Part shown: positions 34,335-45,706 of the stretch, one piece after another
Layout: the number at the start of each line of letters is the position of its first letter
How positions within the stretch are numbered: the first letter of the stretch is position 1
From: Serpula lacrymans var. lacrymans S7.9
Taxonomy: Eukaryota; Basidiomycota; Agaricomycetes; Boletales; Serpulaceae
Assembly: GCF_000218685.1 (NCBI RefSeq)
Contig: NW_006763292.1
Location: 1,199,470 to 1,263,469 of the forward strand
Length of the DNA stretch: 64,000 nt
Direction of reading: 5' to 3'
The notes under the pieces: model-generated
What the model saw: the letters and a program-made list of their open reading frames with translations, nothing else
The model's database searches: none
Told to the model about the DNA's origin: nothing
Program-made: the position numbers and the translations under genes

Positions 34335-35050
34335 TGTTATATGTATGCCACAGGCTATGATTTCTGGACCTCTGAAAAGTCAGAGACCCTCAAGTCTGAA
34401 ATCCCAAATCTTTGAATTACACTCCTTGTGCTCTGCCATTCAGCATAGCCCTGTTCCTCACCCCCACATGGTACTCCAGATATCCGCTCTGATTCTTCTG
34501 CACCAGACCTTTATTCCGCCATACTTTTCCTCCACATGTTCTCATACTCCTTGTGGACTCTGTAATTGAGACCTTATGGTACACTCCCCTCACATATGAT
34601 TTCCCCTTGCTAGATAATTGTCTGCATGGACTCCATACCTACATTACGGGTTACTCCTTATGAACTCCAATCCCTCCGATAGTATATAAGCCATAGCCCC
34701 CGTACTCCGTTCCTGCAGTTTGAATACCAACTAGTTCCTCCCACCTTTATCCAAGTCTTCTTACAAGTTTTCTGGTCCTTCTCTGAAGGACCATTACTCC
34801 TCTCCACCTTTTGTACTCTACTCTCACCCATTCGGTCCGTCAAGTTAGTGACCAAGGTCCGCCGAAGGGCCTAATGTATGAGCTAAGTCAATTCCCAACC
34901 TCATACTATGTTCTGCTCCTCAACCCACCTCCATACTCCGAACTCTGATCACTCTGAAGGTCACAGTTCTGACATTATATTCAAAAAAGACCTGGTTGCA
35001 ACAGCTCTTGGAAGTGAAGTGGCCGTGGGTTCAAATCCATGTAAGAACAA
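34312..35050 (+). other. tRNA-like sequence split by the family F LTR
   Basis: Left of the LTR, CTCTTTGACAGAGTGGTTATA looks like an acceptor stem and A box. Right of it, GTGGGTTCAAATCC at about 35026 is a strong B box and T arm, followed by ATGTAAGAAC, which can pair with the left acceptor strand with one mismatch. Joined, they give about 90 bases, as in a class II (Leu/Ser) tRNA. The anticodon cannot be assigned. Confidence 0.4.
34335..34974 (+). mobile_element. solo LTR, family F (640 bp), TSD TTATA
   Basis: It starts TGTTATATGTATGCC and ends GGTCACAGTTCTGACA, with perfect TTATA at 34330-34334 and 34975-34979. Its 3' part matches the truncated LTR upstream of the gypsy gag at 14859, which ties it to that element. 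A TATAAG box-like motif lies near 34685. Confidence 0.88.
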
Positions 35051-35432
35051 ATACCATTACTACAGAATAAAAAATTGTAATTTATTTTGTCTCTTACAAA
35101 GCCAAAAAATAATGATTTTCAGATACTCCTAAATGGGAATTGATTACTGGGTTCAGACCCAGTGATCACAATTAGATTGTAGTTGTATTGCAAAGATATG
35201 GGTTTTCCCGACAATCAAATGCAACTGGTGCAATCCGGTGTAATACCAGTCACTTCCGGAAATCTCCGATATCTTGTAGAGAAAGCAGGAGTTACATAAG
35301 GATGGGATAGTGGAAAGAGCTACTTATACTGTCGTTCCCTGGTTTTTTGGATTTCATGGGCCAACCGGGATGTCACAAAATAACGCTAAAGTCACATAAT
35401 TGTCTCACGTGCCGTTTTGAATCAGCGCTCGG

Positions 35433-35532
35433 NNNNNNNNNNNNNNNNNNNNNNNNNNNNNNNNNNNNNNNNNNNNNNNNNNNNNNNNNNNNNNNNNNNN
35501 NNNNNNNNNNNNNNNNNNNNNNNNNNNNNNNN
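35433..35532. other. assembly gap (100 N)
   Basis: Exactly 100 N, the usual placeholder for a scaffold gap of unknown size. It removes the 5' end of the next gene. Confidence 0.99.
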
Positions 35533-37256
35533 TCCACTCATGCTCTACTTTCTATTAATTGTAGTCTAGCCTCCCACTATGCCCTCCTGCCCACCCCATC
35601 ACCTGACCTCGAACACTCCGCCGTCCACAAAACTCCCGCATCCGCTTACGAGCTTTTCCTCCACAACCAAGTTCCCTCCTGGGATGTAATCAAGTCTGAC
35701 CCATCGCCCGCCCTTTCTCCCTCTACATGCACAAAGCGTTCTTTTGAGTATTCCGTAGACGATTTTTTCTCTGATATGAAGAAGCGGAAGGTCAATCCTT
35801 CCTATGATCCCTGTACGTAGTCCCCCTTTTAACATCTGCTCCCTCTCATCAGGTGTTTCTCCCAGACATGGCAGAGCGTCTCAACAACATCTACGCTTAC
35901 GATGTTTCCAATTACGAAGACGGCTTCAACCCCCGTTCCGTCCACTTTGACGTGCGTACACCCGAGGAACTTGCTGCCGTAAACGACTTTCTCATCACCT
36001 TGGGCCGAGATGTCACTGATTCCAGTCAGCGGCACCCGCAGCAACAGCAGCAGCAGTCACAGGAAAACTCCGCCCGCTTCTCCCCTCAATCTTACTTTGA
36101 TGCCGCCAGTCTCGAGCAGTTGGGTTTGACGGGCATGCCAGGTCTCCCCGGCCCAGGGACCCCCTACGCGCACGACTCTACGTATTCTCAGGGCCCAACG
36201 CCTTCTCATCAGTACGCCGCAAACGCTTACCCGTCCCCTCCTTCTGTCACCCGCTCTACGCATCCTTCCGTCCAGTTAAGCCAGCACGCCTCCATATACC
36301 CCCCCATCCACGACTCGGCGCCTAAACCTCCCTACCCGAGCGACTTTTTGCATGAGCAACAGAGGATGAGCTCTCACGATTACAACCACATCGTCCATCC
36401 CCGGTCTACACCCTTCACCTCCTCTCACTATACCTCGCCGCACAATCACTTCCATCCAACGCCTCCCTTGGATCCGACATCGCCGTATTCTCCGAACTCG
36501 ACGCCTTCGAATGCAACGCCCCCTCATCATTCTTCACTCGAAGATTCTTACCCTCACTGGGACATGGTACGCCCACCTCCCGGCGCACCGCCCCCCGTAC
36601 AGCTCGAAGCCCGAGATTTTTCAAACAAAGCGATGCGCACAATCATTCCCTTGGGAAACTCCGGTGCCACGCGTCCGACGCTCGAACCGCAAGTGACCAA
36701 ATTTCCGCACCGGGGCCCTCCAGCGAAGCTCATCTCCATTACCTCTACCTCCGCGTCGTCATCAACGTTGTCGCCGGGAGGCAATCGAGGGTCGATGTAT
36801 CCCCTGCTCAATCCCGAAGATTCAGATCTGAAACTGCCTTCTCTCAAATTCGATACTAGACGGTGCACGCTTCCTTCCCTGAAGGAGATGTACCGATCGC
36901 CGTCTCCCGTAATCGCAACCGTTCCGAGATCCCCATCGACGCTATCCTCATCACGTGAGACGACACCAAGCTCTGCGCACTCGTCTCCGGTCTTGCCTAG
37001 CTTGCGCGCGATGGCGGCGTCGCCAGAGAGCGATGAGCTTGCGAAGAAGGTGGGCAAGATCGAGTTGGACCGGCTCGCGAATAAGGAGAGGGTGTCGCCG
37101 GAAGAGCGGAGGAAGCATGCAGAGCTTATTAGGAATTTGCTCGTTATGATCAATCAGGATTATAAGAAGTGGTATGGGTCGCCTCCACCCACGGTGCGGA
37201 CCAAAGTTGAGGAGATGGCTTCCATCCCCCGAGATGTTAAGATGGCCGCTGCTTAG
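35533..37256 (+). CDS. host gene of unknown function, two exons visible, 5' end lost in the gap
   Basis: Exon 35533-35812 joins 35866-37256 through a 53-base intron (GTACGT to CCCAG) that keeps frame: SYDP joined to Y-MAERLNNIYAYD. The acceptor at 35865 is preferred over the nearer CAG because only it keeps phase. The first exon has a basic MKKRKVN patch that may be a nuclear signal. The second starts with an ordered stretch (NPRSVHFDVRTPEELAAVND), then a poly-Gln run and about 300 residues rich in Ser, Pro, His and Tyr, probably disordered. It ends with a conserved-looking helical tail (SDELAKKVGKIELDRLA, ERRKHAELIRNLLVMINQDY). Stop TAG at 37254-37256. GC content and codon use are clearly higher in C/G than the surrounding transposons. 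It looks like a nuclear regulatory protein, but I do not recognise the family. Confidence 0.75.
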
Positions 37257-37488
37257 GGAGACGTCTTCTGTTTTTGAGTTTCATGGACGTATCTGTGTGT
37301 TGCTTTTCCTCAACCCTCTCCCAGCGCCCCCCAGTCTCGATCGACACTCCACTTCGACTTACACTAGATAACACCATGTACTAGCTTTTATTATATTCCA
37401 CCAGTTCCCATTGATGTTGTTACAATAATGCGATCAGAAAAAGCAATGATACAAGGTTATAAAATGCACGAGTGCTCCAATAACTTCT

Positions 37489-40400
37489 TTAATTTCTCTT
37501 CAGCATCAGCTTTATTTTTGGAGCAGAACCTGATGGCGTCGCAGGCACGCCATCCACACCTTCCATGGCGGACACTGGAGGGCTCGTCACAAGAGGGGAA
37601 GGTATGGCAGCTGCAAATCCAAACGATGCGCTTTGGGACCCTCTTGCAAATCCCAAGTTGGGAAGACTGGGAGTAACAGGGGGTGGACTTGTCGCTGATG
37701 CCGGAGTCGCGGGGACGGGAGGCGTGCCGCTGTTGAATTCAGCCCAGCGAGGGCATTTGCGGTTAGTCTCTGCAACATTGCGAAAACAAAAAAAAACCGT
37801 TAGCACTGAGGGAAGACAAAGGTGGGCGTGACATACTCATGTGCCCCATTTGGCCACAATGTCCGCAGCGTCTCTGCATTTAGACAGGAGTCTTATTAAC
37901 ATGCTGTAGTCAGGGCCCCCAAAAAAATTAAATACCGTCGTATCCGGTTTGAGTGGGCGATTAAGCTGCATTGGTGTCCCTCCCTCTTTTACGATCTTTG
38001 CGTTCTTACGATGCAAACGTCGTTCTTGGTTCTTCTTCATCCGCGCAATTTCCTCTTCCAATCTAGAGAAGAAAAAACAAAAGAACAAGGAAATGACAAG
38101 AGTCAGAATTTTGACATCGAGTGTGAATCATGGAATCATTAAAAAACGTGCCTTTTCTTAGCGCGTTTGTCCTTGTCAGCATCACCTGTTGGAGCAAGGC
38201 TGTCTGCGAGCGTAGCTTCCTCTTCAAGATTCTGTCGTGCACGAATGTACGCACGTATGACAGCAGGCTCGCGGATGATTTCCATCTGCCATTCATCGTC
38301 GACCTATATCCGCGGTAACCACTGTCAATGAAAGGAGCTACATTTTTTGAACATCGCGATTAGAACGCACCTTGCGCTTAATCCTTAGAACCCTCCGGTT
38401 TCCATCTGGACCCATACTCATCTCCCGATCCCTCTCCAGTGAAGATCCACGGCTGAAAGCTGGGGACAATGGCGGTCCTGCAGCCATTGGGGACATGGCT
38501 GGAGAATACGGCAAGTTTTCCGTCCTTATCGAGTTTTGACGATGCAACGGCTTCTTCGTATCACGACTTTCACGGTCTCTCCTCTCGTCCTCTGCTGTCA
38601 ATTCAGGCTCATCTTTCCGACTCAATGAATCAAACTGAGCCTTCCATATCCGTTCGATCTCTGATTTATATATCTGTTGTTGCTCAGCGACATTATACCG
38701 ATGAGCAGACTTTGGGCGATTCTCCGCTTCAGCTTTTCGAGGATTTTTGATTGAGTTATCATCGAAAGATGTAGAACGGTACATACCTAATTTTTGTTCA
38801 TAGTCCTCTCCTGCCTTCACAAAAATATCCTTCATGGATATGCGAATGAAACTGAAGGCCTCGCCGCGTCCCGTGGGGTCCCCCTCTCCGTGAAGTCGGA
38901 GCATAGCCTTGGCTTGCGTTGCAAATAAGAAATTTTTAGTTGTTATCCAAGGAGCTAGTTGTTGCTCTACTGAAAGCTTCGTTTCGTCCTCTCCGTCGGC
39001 AGCATCTGCAGTTTGGCTGTAGCCTGCATCCTGCAAATGGCGTTGTCCGACCTGCATACTTTCAGTCAAAACCACCTGCTCGGGGGTTACCGACTTTAAC
39101 ATGTCTGCATCTGATGGTATGGTCCAGCCAGATTTTAGACGCCAAAAGCCTTGATGGGGTCCACGCCTATGATACTCCATGAATTCTTTCAGACGCTGCC
39201 TCATCTGCAGTTCGTTTTGATCGGGGAAATACTTCATCAATCGCGATATCTTGAGACGCTCTTCCGTACTTTTCTTCAATAGTTTATAAGCAATAATCTG
39301 CAACCGATGTTTAATAGTATTTGTGATCTTCCTAGAGTGTGGTCCGGGAACTTCGGTGACAGGGTATGTTTGACCAATAACGAAGAGATTCTTGATCTCT
39401 CGTATGAAGTATCTTGTTTCACCCTTGATGGCACTCCTGTACATGATATTAGCAGAGATACTCTGTACAGAAGGACATTCCCTCTGACCTCACAATAAGG
39501 AAGTCGGTCGGATAGGCCTTATGACGAAAGAGCGGAGCACGGACTAGATTATTGTATAATGCTGGGAACGTTTGCCCAGGATAGACGTATCCAAATTTCA
39601 TAAACGGTGACTCGTCCTGAGGCTCTAGGACAAATGGAACACCGAGGTCTAGCTATACAGTGATCCCTAAGCTAGTCTGTGAACAAGAAATGACAAACTC
39701 CATACCTTGGGCATATAATCATCCTTGTCATCCTTCTTTCGATAGTAATTGACCAGAGCACTACCCATGCCAAAGTTTGGAATGATGGGAGGGTGTTCTT
39801 CCTAGCGTAATTATAAGCAAAAATAGTTGTACAGAAGGTGACTTCACACACTGAATATTCCCATAGGACAAAATTACTCGTATCCTTGAGACTTAAGTCA
39901 CTTGTTTTGCGGAGACCTTCACCGATATTGCCACCTTTGCCAACTTTGCGGCCTGCTTTGTCTTTCTTTTTTTTCGCTGTGCGCACCTTACTGAACCGTA
40001 GTTCGATATTTGTCGGGAATTGCAAAGCAGGGCGATGAAAGGAACGCGCCTCCTGCTTTGAGAGCCGAGTTTTATACTTGAATAAACTCAAATCAACAAT
40101 AAGCGTAAGGTCAAGTATTCAAGAAGCTTACAAATGGTAATTGTAGCTTCTGCGACGGATATGCATGCTCCACAACGAGTTGTCCAAATGTTTGGCGCAC
40201 GCGATGACGCCCTCCTTCTTTCGCAACTTCATAGAATTGATCGTTGGAAAGATTGAATTTGTCCCGAGTGATACCAACATCGGTCCTAAGACGCTTTCTG
40301 GGCCGAACGGTCTCGACTACACAAGATTATAAATCGCATATTAATAAAGAAAAGGGATACTTACCATGAGGTCGCTCCTCTGGCACGACATCATCTTCAT

Positions 40401-41410
40401 GATTGAATTCGAGTTGCGTAAAGTCTCGATATAGAGTTCCGGGACCCCATATTATGCTTTGTGTCCACGCACCAGATTCCAGTACCTTATTGACGGGCAT
40501 ACTTAAACTTGTGCCACTGGAGGGCGCATGGGTTAAGTGGGTTTCTGGTTCGTATATAATCTGGTCCTCCCAGTTTGAAATAATAACGAGGTCGAAAGCT
40601 CGATCATGGAGGGGTAGGTTGACAGGCACATCAGATTTTTCGCGCTCCTGTTATTGACAGCGCTTGAGAATTCACCACTTGATTCTTTCAAAAGCACTTA
40701 CTTCTAATGCCAATAGTAAATCTTGTTCGACACTCCCAGATGATACTACTGCCTCTACTCGCTTGTTTTCAACTCGACGTCTGGTATCGCCAACACAGCG
40801 TCCAGAAAGCCTTTCTGCGGATCTCGCTTCTTCGGATAAACCGTTTCGACTGTTGTACCATCCACATTTACCATCTACTAGTCAAAATATTGCTTGCTCA
40901 CCATGCACCGGTTTCTTTCCTAAACGCGATTTCCTACCAGTATAGCCTTTGAACAACTCAGAGAAATCCAATACCTTATCCTTTTCGAAAGCTGGGAATC
41001 TCTCGTAGACGGTCTTTGGTCTTTCCACAAGGCGTTTGACAATTCGTGTACGCTTCTGCTTGCGACGAATTCCGACAGGAGACTGAGCTTCCAGTTTGAC
41101 TGGTGACTCGTCAGAAACCTCTCCCTCCATTTCTTTGTCGACTTCGTCCTCCCAGTCCTCACCCTGACCGACACCCACGGCATCATCATCCCATTTCTCG
41201 TTGTAGATCTGACTAGAGCTCAAGGAAGGAATACCAGAAATCCCCAACTGATTTGATAGTCCAGTTCCACCCGGAAGAGATAAGCCAGAGAGAATATGAT
41301 CCAAGGAAAAACCAGTCAGCGCAGAGATCGCATCGCTTTCGTCCTGAGTTGCAGGGATATTATTGTATGATAGTGAGGGGTAGTAGAGCATCACTCACTA
41401 AGTGTGACAT
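37489..41410 (-). CDS. TAF1: TAF1, largest subunit of general transcription factor TFIID
   Basis: Thirteen exons (minus): 41410-41399, 41343-40902, 40849-40702, 40647-40365, 40316-40132, 40076-39852, 39801-39706, 39652-39489, 39436-38371, 38303-38152, 38062-37936, 37873-37837, 37769-37489. Introns are about 50-95 bases with GT-AG ends, except a GC donor at 38151. The short first exon MSHL is inferred from a strong GTGAGT donor. TAF1 scaffolds TFIID on core promoters and binds TBP and TAF7. Visible marks are the acidic N-terminus with DAISALTGFSLD, FELFKGY-like SELFKGYTGRK, the DUF3591 core (FVLWEYS, EEHPPIIPNFGMGS, VPGPHSRKITNTIKHRLQII, PDQNELQMRQRLKEF) and a zinc knuckle RRCGHCGQMGHM with TNRKCPRWAEF. 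No bromodomain follows, as in other fungi. One base seems missing near 40790, between GFLDAV and GDTRRRVEN. It is convergent with the neighbour ending at 37256. Confidence 0.92.
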
Positions 41411-42399
41411 GCTACAACTAGAACCAGAGTAGTTTATAATAAACTAGTATGCCCCAGAATGAAAATGAAACGTTTATCAGGAAGTCACACAGAATATGCT
41501 TTTGTCAAGTCAGAGAGTACGTGGATTGCGTCACTGAGGTGCGCACACCACTAACGTCACATGATCACTCTAAGTAAAAAGAAAAAGTCGGCTAAAGTCG
41601 TGTGAAAGTCAGGTAATATTCCTGAAGTCAGGTGAAAGTTAGTCTCCTATTAGACTCGTGACCCTCAGTAAAAAAGGCTAGTTGAGCTGCCAATCTCAGC
41701 TACATGGTTGACTCAGCTCAGCCCAGCTCGGGCTTACATCAGGAAATCGGTGAAGTTTCGACAAACATTTCTAATCGCTTACTGTGCATTATAATGGACA
41801 ACAAACATGTCAAACTAATCTATCATTATGATAACATGTTTGATAAGTCTATACAATTGATGGCTGGCTTTATGAAATTTTGCAAGTCTACCATTATTAT
41901 TGGTATTGTAAGTACCGCTCAGGATATGACATATATAGCTTTGGTATCTTTCCGTTTTGCACAGGTCATCTTTTATATTGTATGGGGAAGTATATGAGTC
42001 TTTGCTAGTGCATACTTCTGATGATGTTTCACAGCCTGTTGTCATCTGAAAATATAAATATGATATATCTAACTCTTGTTTACCTTTATAATCTATGAGG
42101 GACTTTACACATCAGAAAATTTGTGCCATAATCACATATGTAGTCTTGAGTATTAGGCTGGTATCGGTGGAGTCGAGACGTAGCCGCATAATTCGTGTGG
42201 TCCGAAAGATTTATACTAGTCTTGAATATCAGCAGCAATCAGGCTGTTGTTGGTGGAGTTGAGCTGTAACTGCATGATCTGTGTCTTCCGAAAATTTTAC
42301 ACTGTCAATAGCAATCTTACTAGTAGAAACATTTGAGCAGAAATATCACAGCGGCGATACAATTATCAAATCTAATCCATATATACAGGCAGATGCAAG
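41411..42399. other. TAF1 upstream region and intergenic sequence
   Basis: Near 41,555-41,640 there are repeated AAGTCRKGTGAAAGTC motifs and one TCACATGATC, possible promoter elements of TAF1. No gene is recognised; the frame at 41704-41997 lacks support. Confidence 0.35.
42141..42303 (+). repeat. imperfect tandem duplication, about 76-87 bp unit, two copies
   Basis: 42141-42216 and 42217-42303 both run TAGTCTTGARTAT, GGCTG, GGTGGAGT, GCATRAT, GTGTGGTCCGAAA or GTCTTCCGAAA and TTTATACT or TTTACACT. Confidence 0.7.
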
Positions 42400-43858
42400 T
42401 CAATCAAATGTGGTATGAGATCCCTCTCCATTTTGAGACCTCTTCAAAGCTTCCCACCTTTCTCTAATCCTTGCCAACGCGCTGTCCTTGGATGCCAAAC
42501 ATTCGGGAGTTGCATAGACCGGGAAAATTTGCCTAAGGAAAAGTTTGAGTCACTAAAGCGATACTTGTAAGAAAGCAGAACTCGGAATACCTGTTCCACC
42601 ACGCCAACAGTTGATCGACTTCTTCCTTCTCTTTGGGATATTCCAGCAAGACAAGGATACTGTTGTAGAACCGTTCGGAGTTGGTGACTAGATCAGTGCA
42701 AAAGAACGCTCAAAGTGAGCGCAAAACGAACCTGTGCAGTATGTAATGAGCACATGGTTTGAATGGAGAAACAGCACTGCCTACTTGAGTTACAACATAG
42801 GCAATTGAAGCCTTGGTGACCGAACGCATACCGTGTATACGTGCGTTTCCAGAACATGATGTGAATATGTGTTTGAAAGCCTGTGTGATTTTGTTTATAT
42901 TGGTGTATTTTACAGTAGATTATCGGCATCAATTCACATTGACAAGAAGACTGCTTCTGAGCAAGCCATTCCAGGAGTCTTCTGCGTTGTAAGAGTAGTT
43001 TGCATAAAGCATAATAGGCCACTGGTCACCCAGAACTTGAATCTGCCCAGTCATTAATTTTGTCTTGGTGCTAGAAAATCTGTGAGGTCAAATTAACTAG
43101 TTACTAATAGACCAGCAGGTCTTACTTTTCATCAGACCAATCCAATCCTGCAGGACAAAGGAGAAACCCGGTTCGTTCATGGTTTGCTTTTACATTGCGA
43201 TGTATGTGAGGTGAAAGAGTCTGTCCTTTGGGGGTAATCCAGTCAATTACAGCAGACTTGAGACCTTTGGTGTCATCAGACCTGGCCCCATTTGCGCCTT
43301 TCTGGATCTGTATAAAAATATGATGAGGTAGTTGTTGTTTTAGATACTAATAAGATACGATGTACCATATCTGCAATCACAATGATATCTTCTTCTGTAG
43401 TTTCCGTAGCCATCAGACGCCTCTCCAGGCTTGGAACAAGCTTCAACAATCCTTTGAATATACGCTGTTCCGCCCTGTCTCTGCAAAGTGAATGTGAATC
43501 AATCCAAAGGACTGAGCTTGACAAGTTTAACTTACTCTGCAGTTAAGTTCTCGTCAGGTTCATCTGATGCGATCCTTTCAATGGCATTTTCAATAAGGCT
43601 CTGCACATTACAAAATGCATGTATTGTCCTCCCAAAATGATGTCCATGGTGTATCAGAGGATCCTGCGTAGCCCTAAAGTATAAGGTGAGGACTTTTACA
43701 GAAATTCCTATATGATTTACGCACACTTTTTTTTGAGGATCCAATTCCAATGTGCTCAGTCGCCTGCTGCATTTTTGAGTAGTAGTATTCGTCCAAGATG
43801 TGCGACTCAAAGAGCTTGGTTGGTCCACTTCACTCTCCCCATCAGATATTGTATCACA
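42400..43858 (-). CDS. DUF6698-like protein of unknown function
   Basis: Eight exon-like pieces read in order on the minus strand with introns of about 50-60 bases: CDTISDGESEVDQPSS (43858), DPLIHHGHHFGRTIHAFCNV (about 43660), RIFKGLLKLVPSLERRLM (about 43460), IQKGANGARSDDTKGLKSAVIDW (about 43310), GDQWPIMLYANYSYN with DSWNGLLRSSLLV (about 43030), FKHIFTS then GNARIHGMRSVTKASIAYV (about 42890), NSERFYNSILVLLEYP (about 42690) and FPVYATPECLASKDSALARI (42535), stopping at TGA 42400-42402. This order and wording resemble agaricomycete DUF6698 proteins, which are common near transposons. I see no disabling stop in the pieces. The true start exon upstream of 43858 is not identified. Confidence 0.6.
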
Positions 43859-44098
43859 CTAAGAAGACGAGGTTAGTAAAGAGACTGAATGGGTAAAATA
43901 TGAGTAGTAGTATGCCAAAACGCAGCAGTGTTCAAAGTAGCACTGGGCTGCTAGGTTCACAAGTCCCATAGAATATATATGATATACTTCAAACCACACA
44001 ATACAAAACATACCAAATCTGAAACCATCCGAAGCTATCCAGTTTGAGAAATTGAGGCTGCATACTAGCAATTACAATTTGAGCTTGATAGATTCCTG

Positions 44099-45142
44099 TT
44101 GAGTTGTTTGATTTGGAAATTTGACCAGAATAGTCAAAGTCGCCGTGTTAAGGGCATGGTTAGCTCTAGCCGCCAACATGACGGAGAGCAGATGTCCTGG
44201 GCCCTAGCTGGCAATTGCAGGCTGTATTTTCAAAAAGGATTATTGGAGATATCGACAGAAGATCTTGACCAAAGCAGTAAAAATCACCATATGTAGATGA
44301 CAGAATTGGTTACAAATATGATGATGTAATGTGAATATCAGTTAGTCATACTATTATCTTGAAGGTCTGGGCTGTGCTTGAAAATGATACTTGTGAATTC
44401 GGGGACCCGAGAAAGGCCTGTTACTTGGCTCCTGCAAAAGGAAACTGGTCAATTCTGGAAGTAGAACACAGGATATTCCATATTCTTACCGTAATGCGCA
44501 GTTAGTCCAACCACCTAAAAACCTCAGCCTGAGCTGACCTTGAATATCATGATAATGTCCGGTCAAGCTTGAAGACAGGTTTAAAAAGACTTGGAGCTGG
44601 CACTTACTTGAACATTATCAGTTGTGCTGTAGCTGCTCTTCTTTGTAAGTTCAAGTTTGTTTAAGCCAATTACAACTGGCACTTACTAACCCTATCACCT
44701 TTTGCATTTTGGTGAAACAAAAACTCGCTGGCAGGAATATGACAAGGACACAGAATCAAAGACACATCTCCACCCCAGGTACAAGATCAAACATCTTACT
44801 AGTTTTGCGGCCTGGAAGGGATACACCAAAGATATCATTGCAGTGAGTTTCAAGATGTGTAGTTATTAATGGATATGGATTCAATTACTCACAAATTATG
44901 CCAGTTTGTTGGGCTGCCTTGAACATGATAGAAACTGTAGAGTAAAGTTCAGAGTCAAATTGAAAGCCGGAGAAGTGGATAGGATGAGTATTGCAGCAGA
45001 ACAAGAGTCTAATTGCAATCACAGTGCTGAACCCGTGTCTTCACGCTCTTCAATCCACACCAATCACGAGTCACTTCATGGTGAAGATGACCAGGAATTA
45101 TGTCTAAAGATGAAACTTGGAGTAAAGAAAGCCATGGGTTAA
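44099..45142 (+). CDS. possible spliced hypothetical gene
   Basis: Two protein-like plus-strand pieces, 44099-44296 and 44906-45142 (NCRVKFRVKLKAGEVDRMSI), with a shorter one near 44800 (FAAWKGYTKDIIAV). Splice borders cannot be fixed and no family is recognised. It could be a relic exon set. Confidence 0.25.
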
Positions 45143-45706
45143 ACAGGTAAGCTGTCCATGGATTGAGACGTAAGGTGCAACTATTAATCAGATATTCAAC
45201 AATTAGGTAGCAATAGTTGTGGGCACAACTCACGTCACACCCATGTGCTTGAATCCAGCAATGCAGGAACAAATACGCTGATCTCCATCCTTGAGGATCA
45301 GCCAGCTGTGAAGGCCGAACAGTTAGCAGAGATAGAAGAAAGAGCAAATAATCTATCTTACTAGCTAGCGCTTGCAGAGGGGTTTGGGACACCTAAACCA
45401 GAGCAAAGAGGGGATGATTAGCATATTCAAACTTGTGACATTTCTTCATGCTGCCTGAGTCTTGTTGTGCTGTAAGAAATATCATGGATGAAACCGGTAT
45501 GTGATAAGAAAAATGGGATAACTGTGATAGGACAAGTCCGGTATAGCATGCAGAGGGAGATTACATCGAGTAGGGCACCTGTTCATTGTATTTGTAAGGT
45601 ATATCGTCCGCCAACTTGTAGGTGTTGCATAACAACTTGAGCGGTCATACTCGAACTACAGGAGAAAAGGATTTTAAGTGTGCAGCTGTCCACCCTGACT
45701 TACCTA

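Noticed and set aside
36057..37153. Several open frames on the other strand or in other frames of the 35.5-37.3 kb gene (Arg-rich, up to 199 codons)
   Set aside because: They are shadows of a C/G-rich coding exon; the plus-strand frame has the consistent splice and composition.
40850..40901. A 27-base intron ending at the nearer TAG (40875) in TAF1
   Set aside because: Too short for a fungal intron, and it breaks the frame for VETVYPKKRD; the 52-base version ending ACAACAG keeps it.
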